Assembly: GCA_046046915.1 (NCBI GenBank)
Contig: JBJOIT010000008.1
Span: forward strand, 10,849 to 74,848
Direction: 5' to 3'
Length of the DNA stretch: 64,000 nt
DNA from: JBEEJZ01 sp046046915
GTDB lineage: Bacteria > Pseudomonadota > Gammaproteobacteria > Burkholderiales > Burkholderiaceae_C
Under the pieces are notes generated by a model. It saw only the letters and a program-made list of their open reading frames with translations, was not told the DNA's origin and made no database searches. This document shows positions 42,464 through 51,481 of this stretch, in pieces. The translations under genes and the position numbers were made by a program. Every line of letters begins with the position of its first letter. Within the stretch, counting starts at the first letter, position 1.

Positions 42464-43128
42464 TTCTTTATCTCGACTCCGCCGATGCCACCTCATGGTC
42501 CATGCCCGCTGGCTGCGCGCCAGTCCGTGGCATCACCACCAACCCCAGTCTGGTTCATGCCGCGGCCTTGCCGGTGGCACTGGAAACCTATTTACAGCTC
42601 ATTCAAGGTGTGCAGCAGCAAGGTTTAGCCGAGCTGATGCTCCAATTGCCCTCGCCCGATCTCAACGAGGCGCTGCGCTGGAGCAGCATCCTCAAAGCAG
42701 CGGCCCTGGATGCGGGCATTGAACTCACCATCAAGCTGCCCTGCCACCCAGACTGGGCAGCAACTATTGCCGCAGTGCGGAAACTGGGTTTGCCGGTGTT
42801 GTTGACCGGCGTGTCCAACCCCATGCAATTGCTCTGGGCCCAGGCCCAAGGTGCGCGCTACGTAGCCCCTTACATCGGTCGTCTGCAAGCCGATGGCCGA
42901 GATGTGTGGCCTTTTTTGGAGGCCTGCGTTGCCGTTCAGCGACAAGGCGGTCCGCGCCTGCTGGCAGCCAGCATCAAGTCTGGTGATGTGCTGAGCCGCT
43001 TACTCGCCATAGGCGCTTATGCCGTGACCGTGCGGCCAGAGTTTGCGGCCAGCTTGGTGACGGACCCTTTGACCGACACCGCCTTGCGTCAGTTCGAGGC
43101 AGATATCCAGGCCAGCCTTGCGTCTTAA
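42460..43128 (+). CDS. Transaldolase-family aldolase (fructose-6-phosphate aldolase-like)
   Basis: 222 aa, the compact size of FSA/TalC. LYLDSADA at the start, GITTNPSL (24-31), Schiff-base Lys92 in TIKLP, ARYVAPYIGRLQADG and LLAASIKS all align with E. coli FsaA. It would split or form a ketose phosphate such as fructose 6-phosphate. The start is TTG at 42460, overlapping the ROK stop by 4 bases (TTGA), so translation is coupled. In this island it could act after the PfkB kinase. Confidence 0.85.
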   Translation: MILYLDSADATSWSMPAGCAPVRGITTNPSLVHAAALPVALETYLQLIQGVQQQGLAELMLQLPSPDLNEALRWSSILKAAALDAGIELTIKLPCHPDWAATIAAVRKLGLPVLLTGVSNPMQLLWAQAQGARYVAPYIGRLQADGRDVWPFLEACVAVQRQGGPRLLAASIKSGDVLSRLLAIGAYAVTVRPEFAASLVTDPLTDTALRQFEADIQASLAS

Positions 43129-43176
43129 GCTGTTGATGTCAGCATCTGCAGGTGCCGGCAGGGATAATTCCTGACT

Positions 43177-43836
43177 ATGGAATACATCTCTCTGCTCATC
43201 GATTTCATCCTGCACGTTGACCGTCATCTCGAAGCATTTGTTCAAAGCTACGGTGCCTGGGTGTATGCCCTGCTGTTTTTGATTGTGTTTGTCGAGACGG
43301 GCCTGGTGGTGATGCCCTTTTTGCCGGGCGACTCCCTGTTGTTTGTGGTGGGGGCCCTGTGTGGTGTTGGCATGATGGATTTCTCTGTGGCCTGTGCCGT
43401 TTTGCTGGTCGCAGCGGTACTGGGCGACCAGTGCAACTACACCATCGGTCGATACTTTGGCCCCAAGGTGTTTCAGTGGGAGGACTCGCGTTTTTTCAAC
43501 AAGCGCGCGTTTGATCAGGCTCACGCCTTTTATGAAACTTACGGCGGTATCACCATCGTCGTGGCCCGTTTTATGCCTTTTATCCGAACGTTTGCGCCTT
43601 TTGTGGCCGGGGTTGCAGAAATGAGTCGCACCAAGTTCACGCTATTCAATGTGGGGGGCGCGATTCTTTGGGTGATGGGCATTTGTACTGCTGGCTATTT
43701 TTTGGGTAGCGTTCCCTGGGTCAAAGTCAACCTCGACAAAATCATCTGGGCCATGATTTTGGTGCCTGGGCTGATCGTGATATTTGGCGCCTGGAAGGCC
43801 CGGCGCCAGGCGGCCGGTGCGCCCCAGCTGAAATAG
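43177..43836 (+). CDS. DedA-family membrane protein
   Basis: 219 aa with 4-5 hydrophobic segments and the DedA landmarks ETGLVVMPFLPGDSLLFVVGAL, GDQCNYTIGRYFG, FYETYGGITIVVARFMPFIRTFAPFVAGVAEM (with the conserved R-x3-R) and a C-terminal membrane anchor. The superfamily includes lipid-carrier flippases (undecaprenyl phosphate recycling). It sits alone after the sugar island and is followed by a terminator. Confidence 0.93.
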   Translation: MEYISLLIDFILHVDRHLEAFVQSYGAWVYALLFLIVFVETGLVVMPFLPGDSLLFVVGALCGVGMMDFSVACAVLLVAAVLGDQCNYTIGRYFGPKVFQWEDSRFFNKRAFDQAHAFYETYGGITIVVARFMPFIRTFAPFVAGVAEMSRTKFTLFNVGGAILWVMGICTAGYFLGSVPWVKVNLDKIIWAMILVPGLIVIFGAWKARRQAAGAPQLK

Positions 43837-43858
43837 TTTCGTCATTTCAGCCGTTTTG

Positions 43859-43909
43859 AACCCGCTTGGCGCCGATGAGGTGCGCACGTCAAGCGGGTTT
43901 GTCTTTTTC
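43859..43909 (+). terminator. Rho-independent terminator after dedA-like gene
   Basis: AACCCGCTTG (43859-43868) pairs perfectly with CAAGCGGGTT (43890-43899) around a 21-base loop, followed by a T-rich run to 43909. Confidence 0.8.
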
Positions 43910-43939
43910 TGGGCACTTTCTCTGCATAAGTGTGCTGGA

Positions 43940-43956
43940 CTTGCGTTTACGTAAAC
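43940..43956. promoter_or_regulatory. Inverted-repeat motif copy 1, upstream of the PAS kinase gene
   Basis: CTTGCGTTTACGTAAAC contains the 12-base perfect palindrome GTTTACGTAAAC (43945-43956). Its first 15 bases match 13/15 to the palindrome at 48757-48772. It is about 160 bases before the kinase start. Confidence 0.5.
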
Positions 43957-44114
43957 CGTTCGCGTGTCTTTGAGCGCATAGTGGGGTCTGCGTGATTCTG
44001 CGCAAAGCAATCTGTCGGTGACCTTGTCTCGAAATTGCGCGTTTCACTATTCTGTGTCCAGAACCAAAGAACGGGGCGGAGGACGGCTCGCCGTGAGGGA
44101 ACTCCGCATACATC

Positions 44115-45956
44115 ATGGAATCAAAACCAGCCGCTGATGTTGCTGCCGATCGGCTGCACGCCAGCTTCAGTCAGTTGTTTGAACGCAGCCCCATGCCGAT
44201 GTGGGTCTACGACTTGGAGAGCCTGGCGCTGCTGGCAGGTAACGTTGCGGCACTGAGCAGTTATGGCTACAGCCGCGATGAGTTTTTGAAACTCAAGCTC
44301 ACCGATCTTTTTTCTCCATCCGACTGGCCACGCCTGATGGCCTTCCTGAAACTGCCAGCCGACGAGCGGGCGGCGCATCGCCTGACCCAGCATCGACACC
44401 GCAACGGGCATGCGATCGATGTGGAAGTGGATACCGAAGACATCGAGCTCGATGGCCTGCATGCCCGCATGGTGATGGTGCGGGTCATGACGCAGCAGCG
44501 GCGTGCTGAGCGCGAGCAGCTTCAGCTGGCACGCCGGCTGACCTTTACCCTGGAGAGCATCAGCGACGGCTTTTTTTTGCTGGACGACCAGCGTTGTTTT
44601 TCATACATCAATCGCAGTGCCGAGGTGATCTGGCATGTGAACCGCTACTCGCTGCTGGGCTGCAACATCTGGGAACGGTTTCCCGCGCTGGTGGGCTCGC
44701 GCTTTCATCAGGAATATGAAAAGGTGTTCGAGACCGGGGGGAGTTCCACCTTCGAGGCCTTTTACGCCCCCTTGGACCAGTGGTGTGAGGTGCATGCCTT
44801 TGCTGCCGATGGTGGGGTGAACGTCTTTTTCAGGGACATCACGCAACGACGCGCAGCGCAACAACACCTCCTGCGCGAGCGTGAAACCTTGGCGGCCGTG
44901 GTGAGCGCTGCAGCGGATGCCATTGTTGGTATCGATGCCGCCGGGCAGGTGATCATGTTCAATCCCAGTGCCGAGCGCGTTTTTGGCCGCAGTCGGGAGA
45001 GCCTGGGGAACGATGGGCTGAATGCCTTGTTGCTCCAGCATGACAGGCTTGCACACGAGGGCCATGTCGCACGGTTTGCCGCCCAGGCCCAGGGTCAGTC
45101 CGACGCATCGATACAGCCCCCCAGGATGATGGGTTTGGGTGCGGTCAAAGGTTTGCATGCGGACGGCCGCGAGCTGGACCTGGAGGGAACCATCACCGCG
45201 GTCAGTGTGGGGCAAGACAAAATCATGATTGCCAGCCTGCGCGATGTCACTGCCCGCAATCGTGCAGAGGCCGAGCGTCAGATGGTGCGCACCCAGCTCA
45301 GCGCGCTCACGCACAAGCTGATGACCCAGGAAAAAAACCTGGTCAAAAACTTTGCACAGACCCTGCATGACCATCTGGGGCAGACGCTTGCGGCGATCCG
45401 TATGACCCACGACACGCTGGCGGCCTTGCAGACCACTGAGCGCCCCGCCGACCTGACGCGTCTTGACCTTCACCTTGGTGTGCTCATACAACAAGCAGTT
45501 CAGCAGGTACGCCAAGCGCTGGTGGACCTGCACCCCCCCTTATTGGATGAGCAAGGGCTGGCGGCCACACTTGATAACGAATTGCGAAATCGCTCCAGAC
45601 TTCATCCCCAGGTTCGCATCGTGCTGCACGCTCAGGATGCGGTGGCAAAGGTGCGCTGGCCTGCCGAGGTCGAATATGCGGCCTTCATGGTGGCGCGCGA
45701 AGCGGTCGAGAACGCTTTGCGCCACGGGCAGCCGCAAACGCTCATCCTCAAGCTCAGTGGCCGTGCCAGCTCGCTCAAACTGGAAATCCTCGATGATGGC
45801 AGCGGCTTGCCCAACGGGGCGGTGCCTTTGTTGCCGGGGCACCTCGGCATGACCGGCATGAACGAGCGTGCCAGTGCCATAGGCGCCACCTTGCGGGTTG
45901 TGCCTCGGTCTGAGGGGGGTACCCGGGTGGACTTGGTTTGGAGAAAAACCCTATGA
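44115..45956 (+). CDS. Soluble PAS-domain sensor histidine kinase (HisKA_3, NarX/LiaS-like core)
   Basis: 613 aa with no membrane spans. Three PAS-like domains (about 12-125, 135-245, 255-380) precede a HisKA_3 segment with QTLHDHLGQTLAAIR (His418) and an HATPase domain with AREAVENALRHG and DDGSGLP. Such kinases pair with LuxR-type regulators, and one follows immediately with a 4-base overlap. The input is cytosolic, perhaps redox, gas or small-ligand sensing; no haem or flavin signature can be read with certainty. Confidence 0.92.
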   Translation: MESKPAADVAADRLHASFSQLFERSPMPMWVYDLESLALLAGNVAALSSYGYSRDEFLKLKLTDLFSPSDWPRLMAFLKLPADERAAHRLTQHRHRNGHAIDVEVDTEDIELDGLHARMVMVRVMTQQRRAEREQLQLARRLTFTLESISDGFFLLDDQRCFSYINRSAEVIWHVNRYSLLGCNIWERFPALVGSRFHQEYEKVFETGGSSTFEAFYAPLDQWCEVHAFAADGGVNVFFRDITQRRAAQQHLLRERETLAAVVSAAADAIVGIDAAGQVIMFNPSAERVFGRSRESLGNDGLNALLLQHDRLAHEGHVARFAAQAQGQSDASIQPPRMMGLGAVKGLHADGRELDLEGTITAVSVGQDKIMIASLRDVTARNRAEAERQMVRTQLSALTHKLMTQEKNLVKNFAQTLHDHLGQTLAAIRMTHDTLAALQTTERPADLTRLDLHLGVLIQQAVQQVRQALVDLHPPLLDEQGLAATLDNELRNRSRLHPQVRIVLHAQDAVAKVRWPAEVEYAAFMVAREAVENALRHGQPQTLILKLSGRASSLKLEILDDGSGLPNGAVPLLPGHLGMTGMNERASAIGATLRVVPRSEGGTRVDLVWRKTL

Positions 45957-46588
45957 CGACGCTTTACCTTGTGGATGATCATCCCATCATGCGTGCCGGT
46001 CTGGCCGCCTTGCTCCAGGCCTGGGGTCACCAGGTGCTGGGCGAATCTGCAGAGCCGACCAGTGCGCTGTCTGATCTGCAGCGTCTCAGGCCCGAGGTGC
46101 TGTTGCTGGATCTGAATCTCGGCCACCGCTCAGGGTTCGAGTTGCTGGGCGAGTTGCAAAGGCGCAAACTCCCCACACGATGCGTGGTTCTCAGCATGTC
46201 GGCCCAGCCCAGGCATGTGGCCGAGGCCTTGCGCATGGGTGCCCTGGGTTATGTGCTCAAGGGGTCTGCAGGCAACGACCTAGCCGCAGCCATCGATGCC
46301 GCCGTACAGGGGCGGCGCCATATGGGGGCTGAAGTGGCTGATTTGGCCGTGCAGTCTTTTTCTTTGGAGCATGAGGATCCCTTGGCCACCTTGTCTCCGC
46401 GCGAGCGGCAGATCATCGCCATGGTCGTGAAGGGCAGCTCCAGTACTGAAATCGGGCAGGAGTTGCACTTGTCACCCAAGACCGTAGCCACCTACCGCAG
46501 CCGGCTGATGGCCAAGTTGGGGGTGGGTGATGTGCCAGCGCTGGTACGTTTTGCCATTCGATCCGGTCTGGTCGATTCTGATGAGTAG
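45953..46588 (+). CDS. LuxR/NarL-family response regulator
   Basis: 211 aa. Receiver domain with acidic pocket VDDH, phosphoacceptor Asp53 (LLLDLNLGHRSG), then a LuxR helix-turn-helix LSPRERQIIAMVVKGSSSTEIGQELHLSPKTVATYRSRLMAKLGV. It starts inside the kinase stop codon (ATGA), giving a classical two-component pair. Confidence 0.95.
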   Translation: MTTLYLVDDHPIMRAGLAALLQAWGHQVLGESAEPTSALSDLQRLRPEVLLLDLNLGHRSGFELLGELQRRKLPTRCVVLSMSAQPRHVAEALRMGALGYVLKGSAGNDLAAAIDAAVQGRRHMGAEVADLAVQSFSLEHEDPLATLSPRERQIIAMVVKGSSSTEIGQELHLSPKTVATYRSRLMAKLGVGDVPALVRFAIRSGLVDSDE

Positions 46589-46623
46589 GGGGACATGCAT
46601 CTGCGGGGTATTCGCAAATTGAC

Positions 46624-46656
46624 GTGTTGATGAAATCCGTCAACTTGAATCAACAC
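46624..46656. promoter_or_regulatory. Long inverted repeat upstream of the Fnr-family gene
   Basis: GTGTTGAT (46624-46631) and ATCAACAC (46649-46656) are perfect inverted 8-base arms around 17 bases. Each arm holds an Fnr-type half site (TTGAT, ATCAA), but the spacing is not the usual 4 bases. It is about 100 bases before the regulator start, so autoregulation is possible. Confidence 0.45.
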
Positions 46657-46754
46657 CTCCCTACAGACACCCTGGCGGCACGAACCTACAGTTGCCTTGC
46701 AAGATCAGTGTTTGTGCCCGCCGGGCACGGGGTCTGGCAAATGAGGAGTCCCCT

Positions 46755-47558
46755 ATGATGAATACCCCTACACCACAGTCGTCTGTCATTGCCACGTCCG
46801 GCACCGGTACCGGTACCGGAACATCCCGCTGGACCCCGGTTCCGTCAACTTTGCCCACGGTGCGCAAGCCGGTGCTGGAAGAGGCCTGGTCTAACGCACA
46901 AGAGGTGATAGACCTCTTGCATTACGACAGTCGCCTGGACGGCAGTCTGGAAGACCGCCGGTTTCGCCGCCGCCGGGTCAAGGCGGGTCAATCGGCCTTT
47001 CGCATGGGGCAAACGTTTGATGGTCTTTATGTGGTTCGCCTGGGCTCTATCAAATCCACGGTGACCCATGACGACGGAAACGAGCACGTGCTGTCCTTCT
47101 CCATGAAAGGTGACTTGCTGGGCTTTGATGGTGTTTGCCGCAATCAATACGCCAGTGAGGCAGTCGCCCTGACGGATTGCGACCTGATTCGCTTGCCGGC
47201 CAACGAGATGTTCAATCCTGGGCGTAGCAGCAATGACATTGAACGCATGGCTTATTGGGCCATCAGCCGCGAAATCGTCAAAGAACAGGCCGCCTATGCC
47301 TCCTCCCACGCGGCCAAGTCAGAGGCCAGGGTCGCCCGTTTCATACGCTTGCAGTCTGAAAGGTTTGCGGCCATGGGCTACTCACCAAGAGCCTTTACCC
47401 TGCCCATGACCCGGCGCGACATCGGTAGCTACCTGAGCGTGACGCTAGAAACCGTGAGCCGGGCGCTGTCTGCCTTGCACCAGATGGGCATCATAGAAGT
47501 GGCCAAGCGGGACATCACGATCTTGTCCCCGCAGGCCTTGCGCGACTTTGAAGGGTGA
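46755..47558 (+). CDS. Crp/Fnr-family transcriptional regulator lacking the N-terminal Fe-S cysteines
   Basis: 267 aa from ATG 46755, with GAGGAG 7 bases upstream. Cyclic-nucleotide-binding fold (about 70-180) with GQTFDGLYVVRLGSIKS, then a crp-type helix-turn-helix MTRRDIGSYLSVTLETVSRALSALHQMGIIEV whose ExxSR recognition helix is Fnr-like. The N-terminal Cys cluster needed for the oxygen-sensing 4Fe-4S centre of Fnr is absent; only two Cys are seen in the core. The N-terminal tail has a GT repeat (GTGTGTGT) from a hexanucleotide micro-repeat. Confidence 0.92.
   Translation: MMNTPTPQSSVIATSGTGTGTGTSRWTPVPSTLPTVRKPVLEEAWSNAQEVIDLLHYDSRLDGSLEDRRFRRRRVKAGQSAFRMGQTFDGLYVVRLGSIKSTVTHDDGNEHVLSFSMKGDLLGFDGVCRNQYASEAVALTDCDLIRLPANEMFNPGRSSNDIERMAYWAISREIVKEQAAYASSHAAKSEARVARFIRLQSERFAAMGYSPRAFTLPMTRRDIGSYLSVTLETVSRALSALHQMGIIEVAKRDITILSPQALRDFEG
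46803..46819 (+). repeat. ACCGGT hexanucleotide micro-repeat inside the Fnr-family gene
   Basis: Nearly three ACCGGT units encode a Gly-Thr run in the protein's disordered N-terminus. Changes by whole units would keep the frame. Confidence 0.5.
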
Positions 47559-47629
47559 GAACTCTAAAGAGGCACTAAAACGGTGCGAATCCGCGCAAAC
47601 GGCCGCTAAAATCACTCCAAAGACCGCGA

Positions 47630-47642
47630 AATGACGGTCATT
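47630..47642. promoter_or_regulatory. Palindrome between Fnr-family and PAS-only genes
   Basis: AATGAC-G-GTCATT, a perfect 13-base palindrome about 170 bases before the PAS-only gene and 12 bases before the short upstream reading frame. Possible operator. Confidence 0.4.
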
Positions 47643-47654
47643 AAGTGAAGATAT

Positions 47655-47809
<155 letters not shown>

Positions 47810-47822
<13 letters not shown>

Positions 47823-48733
47823 TCAATCCGCTGGGTCAAGACGAAATGCGGCGTTTGGCGAAGGCCCGGCTTCGGCGTCGAGACGCAGACATAGACGCTT
47901 CCGGTCTGCCTGCTGCCGCTCAAACTTACCTCGAAGAACTCACCATGAGTCATCTGGAGCTCGAACTCCAAAACGAGCACCACGAGCACAGTCGGATGCA
48001 AATGGACCAGGCGGTCAACCAGTATCGCGAGCTCTATGACTTCGCACCTGTGCCCCTGTTGTGTTTAAGTGCTCAGGGTGCAATCACCCGGCTCAACTTC
48101 GCCGCGGCACGCAGTCTGGCGCAGGAACGTGCCAGGTTGATGGGGCTGGACCTGTCTCGGTTTGTCCATCCCACCTACACCGCACGTCTTGCCCTGATGT
48201 TGCAGACATCCAACACCAGCTCTGACAGCTGCCGAGATGAACTGATGCTCGTCGTCCCCAACCATCCGCCGCAATTCTGGCTCGCCAGTGTGACGGGAAA
48301 AGGGGATGGAACTTTTTCATTGGCTTTGTTTGACATCACTCAGCAACAGCAGGAGATGGAAACCCTGCGCCGCCAAGCAGAAGGATGGCGTAAGGCAGTG
48401 GATGTGGCTGGCGTTGGCACCTGGGATTGGCATATTCCCTCGGGCCAGTTCAGCCACTCGCCTTGTTTTGCGAACCTCCTGGAGTTCCGGGGAGATCACC
48501 ACGGGCTGACGGTCGATTTTTGGCGTGAAAGGGTGCACCCCGATGACTGGCCTCTGGTGCTGGCCAGCATTCAAAATCACCTATCGGGCAAATCAGCCGC
48601 GGTTGTCCTGTCTTTTCGCATCAGTAAGTCTGCTGGAGGCTGGCAGCGGGTGACCTTGCGCGGTGCCGTCACAGAGCGTGAAGCAGACGCAAGTGCCGTG
48701 CGGATGATGGGAACACTGGTCTCCGCAGACTGA
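47810..48733 (+). CDS. PAS-domain signalling protein without output domain
   Basis: 307 aa. A charged helical N-terminus (about 10-70) is followed by a PAS domain (YDFAPVPLLCLSAQGAITRLNFAAARSL, about 75-180) and a second PAS/PAC-like domain (VDVAGVGTWDWHIPSGQFSHSP...FWRERVHPDDWPLVL, about 195-300). No kinase, GGDEF, EAL, helix-turn-helix or methyl-accepting domain is present, so it may act by binding a partner. AAGGA lies about 10 bases upstream. Expression may respond to the length of the AGCC tract. Confidence 0.85.
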
Positions 48734-48756
48734 TTTTTTGGGGCGCAGCGTCAGCT

Positions 48757-48772
48757 CTTGCGTTGACGCAAG
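48757..48772. promoter_or_regulatory. Inverted-repeat motif copy 2, upstream of the small protein/FtsH genes
   Basis: CTTGCGT-TG-ACGCAAG is a perfect inverted repeat 46 bases before the 48819 start. It matches the motif upstream of the PAS kinase gene in 13 of 15 positions, suggesting a common regulator such as the LuxR-type regulator of this locus. Confidence 0.55.
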
Positions 48773-48818
48773 GGCTAGGCGCGCAGATGGCGTCAAGCTA
48801 GGGACCAAGGAGATTTTC

Positions 48819-49196
48819 ATGGACCAACGCCTGACCCCTCGTCTACCCCAAACAACGTCCTCTGTGGCCGGCATGAATGGTCACACGCCTCGCCGGCGCC
48901 GAACCGACACACTTGCCGCATTGCTGGTTCCCGTGGCTGAGGTCGTAGAACCCGAGACCATTGTTCATCGCCCGGATGGCTACTACTGGTGTGCACTGGA
49001 TGGTCACCAGGAGTTTGGGCCTTTCGAGACCTTTGATGCCGCCCAGACCGATCGAGACGCCGTGAGTGTAGAGGCCGTGGCACCGGGTCAGAGTTTGCAT
49101 GAAGTAGAACAGACGCTGGGTGTGGCCGACTGGCTGGATCCCGAGACCGGTGAGCCTGCCGAAGGCCAGTCCCCGCCGCATTTGTCGGACGAGTAG
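48819..49196 (+). CDS. Small acidic protein of unknown function, upstream of the FtsH paralogue
   Basis: 125 aa from ATG 48819 with a good AAGGAG site. There is a basic stretch TPRRRRTDTLAALL (about 30-43) and then an acidic C-terminal half containing RPDGYYWCALDGHQEFGPFETFDAAQTDRDA. I do not recognise the family. Its stop directly abuts the GTG of the FtsH paralogue, so the two are translationally linked; it might be a regulator, adaptor or substrate of that protease. Confidence 0.72.
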   Translation: MDQRLTPRLPQTTSSVAGMNGHTPRRRRTDTLAALLVPVAEVVEPETIVHRPDGYYWCALDGHQEFGPFETFDAAQTDRDAVSVEAVAPGQSLHEVEQTLGVADWLDPETGEPAEGQSPPHLSDE

Positions 49197-51086
49197 GTGG
49201 TGGCCCCGCCTTCAGCGCCGCGCAAGTCGCCGAGCGTTTGGTGGGCGGCGCTTGCCATCTTGCTCATGGTGGGCTTGTATCAGTACCTGGGTCGTCTTCA
49301 GTCGATTCAGGTCTTGCCGTATAGCGAATTCCTGGTTCAGTTGGAGCGCCGCAATGTGCGTGAGCTGTCGGTGTACCCTGATCACATGGAGGGTGTCTTG
49401 GGTTCAGCTGGCACGCTTGCATCTCAGCGCTTCTTGACGATGCGTGTCGAACCGGCCCTGGCAGGCGAACTGTCTCGCAGCGGTGTGCAGTTTTCCGGCA
49501 TGGTGCAAAGCAGCTTTTGGCGCGATGTGATGTCCTGGGTGTTGCCCACACTCATTTTTGTGGGCATTTGGGCTTTGGTCATGCGACGTATGGGCGCGCA
49601 AGGTGGTTTGGGAGGCGGCCTGCTGTCCATCGGCAAAAGCCGGGCACGGGTGTTTCTGGAAAGCGATACACAGGTCACTTTCGACGATGTGGCGGGTGTG
49701 GATGAAGCCAAGGAAGAACTCCACGAAATCGTGGATTTTCTTAAAGACCCCACAGCCTATGGTCGCTTGGGCGCACGCATACCCAGGGGCATCTTGCTGG
49801 TGGGGCCCCCGGGCACAGGCAAGACCTTGTTGGCACGTGCGGTTGCGGGGCAGGCCGGTGTGCCGTTTTTCTCGATCAATGGTTCAGAGTTTGTCGAGAT
49901 GTTTGTGGGCGTGGGTGCGGCCAGGGTGCGTGACCTGTTTGAGCAGGCGCGAGCCCAAGCGCCCGCCATCATCTTTATCGACGAGATCGACGCCTTGGGG
50001 CGAGCCCGGGGTGCTTATGGTCTGGGCGGGCATGATGAAAAGGAACAAACCCTGAACCAGTTGCTGGCGGAACTCGACGGTTTTGACACCAGTGCCGGTC
50101 TGGTCTTGCTGGCCGCGACCAACCGGCCTGAAATTCTGGATCCGGCCTTGCTGCGTGCGGGCCGGTTTGATCGTCAGGTTCTGGTGGACCGGCCCGACAA
50201 GCGAGGCCGCGTGCAGATTCTGAATGTGCACCTCAAACGCATCAAACTGCTTGATGGTGGTGTGGATCCCGAGCAGGTTGCGGCGCTCACCCCGGGTTTT
50301 TCTGGTGCCGATTTGGCGAATCTGGTGAACGAGGCGGCGTTGATGGCCACCCGTCGGCAGGCGACCTCGGTCACCCTTGCCGATTTCACCCTGGCGATGG
50401 AACGCATCGTGGCCGGGCTGGAAAAACGCAACCGTGTGTTGAACCCGCAGGAGCGCCGCACCATTGCCACCCACGAGATGGGGCACGCGCTGGTGGCCTT
50501 GAGCCTGCCCGGCATGGACACGGTGCACAAGGTGTCCATCATTCCACGCGGCATAGGTGCACTGGGCTACACCATCCAGCGCCCCACCGAGGACCGGTAC
50601 CTGATGACGCAGGAGGAGCTGGAACACAAGATGACCATGCTGCTGGGCGGGCGGGCGGCGGAAATGCTGCTGTTGGGCCATGCGTCCACGGGCGCTGCCG
50701 ATGACCTGGCGCGTGCCACTGACATTGCCCGCAGCATGGTGGTGCGCTTTGGCATGGACACAACGCTGGGGCTGGTGGCGCTGGAAAGTCAGGCACCCAC
50801 CGTGCTGACGCCTTTGCCCGAGGGCGTTCAGCTCACTGGCACGCATGCGCAGTACTCGCCGCAGACTGCTCGCGAAATTGACTGCGCCGTGCGAAGACGG
50901 GTCGAGGCGGCGTTTCTCCAGGCCAGCGAATTGCTGCGTGCCCGCCAGTCCACGCTGGTGGAGGGGAGTCGCTTGCTGCTGGAGCGTGAAACCCTGGTCG
51001 AAGTCGAGATTCGTGCCCTGATGCAACTGCCCCAAACGGGGCCGCTTGCGGATGCGCAAATGCCCTTGCCCCTGGCGGTGCCATGA
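49197..51086 (+). CDS. FtsH-type ATP-dependent zinc metalloprotease, probable second paralogue
   Basis: 629 aa with a GTG start. Two membrane segments (about 14-30 and 111-128) enclose a periplasmic domain, followed by an AAA domain with Walker A GPPGTGKT (203-210), FVGVGAARVRDLF, Walker B IIFIDEID and the SRH (ATNRPEILDPALLRAGRFDRQ), then the peptidase domain with HEMGH (426-430) and a later Asp ligand in STGAADDLARATDIAR. All active residues are present. The context (two-component system, Fnr-like regulator, CBS protein) differs from the housekeeping ftsH locus next to rlmE. Confidence 0.93.
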   Translation: MVAPPSAPRKSPSVWWAALAILLMVGLYQYLGRLQSIQVLPYSEFLVQLERRNVRELSVYPDHMEGVLGSAGTLASQRFLTMRVEPALAGELSRSGVQFSGMVQSSFWRDVMSWVLPTLIFVGIWALVMRRMGAQGGLGGGLLSIGKSRARVFLESDTQVTFDDVAGVDEAKEELHEIVDFLKDPTAYGRLGARIPRGILLVGPPGTGKTLLARAVAGQAGVPFFSINGSEFVEMFVGVGAARVRDLFEQARAQAPAIIFIDEIDALGRARGAYGLGGHDEKEQTLNQLLAELDGFDTSAGLVLLAATNRPEILDPALLRAGRFDRQVLVDRPDKRGRVQILNVHLKRIKLLDGGVDPEQVAALTPGFSGADLANLVNEAALMATRRQATSVTLADFTLAMERIVAGLEKRNRVLNPQERRTIATHEMGHALVALSLPGMDTVHKVSIIPRGIGALGYTIQRPTEDRYLMTQEELEHKMTMLLGGRAAEMLLLGHASTGAADDLARATDIARSMVVRFGMDTTLGLVALESQAPTVLTPLPEGVQLTGTHAQYSPQTAREIDCAVRRRVEAAFLQASELLRARQSTLVEGSRLLLERETLVEVEIRALMQLPQTGPLADAQMPLPLAVP

Positions 51087-51135
51087 TGAGCAGACGCTGG
51101 CCAGTGGTCGCCAGCACTCTCTTTGAACCACGCCC

Positions 51136-51465
51136 GTGCATAAAACCAACCCTAACGACGCCGCGCGAACCTACCAGGTGCGTGTGAGCGCACCCCAGGC
51201 CTTGCGCATTGAGGCCTTGTGTGAGCGCTACCCCCACAAGTGCCGTGAAGAACTGCTGGTCGATCTTCTGAATTTGGGGCTGGACCAGGTGCAACAACTC
51301 TGGCCTCACGCGGTGGCGGGTGAGGCGGGGTTTGCGCCCGAGGCCGGTCAGGTTGTCTATTTGCCGACGGGGCCCTTTGACGAGTTTCACGGTCTCGCAC
51401 CCAAACATCACGACACCCGGCTGGCGCCTGAAAGCGCGCCCCCAGGCCTGCCTCTTAATCCTTGA
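51136..51465 (+). CDS. Small protein of unknown function between FtsH and CBS genes
   Basis: 109 aa with a GTG start 50 bases after the FtsH stop. The first half (TYQVRVSAPQALRIEALCERYPHKCREELLVDLLNLGLDQV) has the pattern of a ribbon-helix-helix or other short helical domain; the second half is Pro/Gly-rich. Its end is 17 bases before the CBS gene start. I do not recognise the family. Confidence 0.65.
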   Translation: MHKTNPNDAARTYQVRVSAPQALRIEALCERYPHKCREELLVDLLNLGLDQVQQLWPHAVAGEAGFAPEAGQVVYLPTGPFDEFHGLAPKHHDTRLAPESAPPGLPLNP

Positions 51466-51481
51466 AAACTGGAGTCTTTGC

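Noticed and set aside
46624..46656. TTGAT...ATCAA pair as a genuine Fnr box
   Set aside because: The half sites are 17 bases apart instead of about 4, so it cannot be called an Fnr site; kept only as an inverted repeat.
49884..51149. Minus-strand frame of 421 codons opposite the FtsH gene
   Set aside because: His/Gln-rich low-complexity translation typical of an antisense shadow; the plus strand carries all FtsH motifs.
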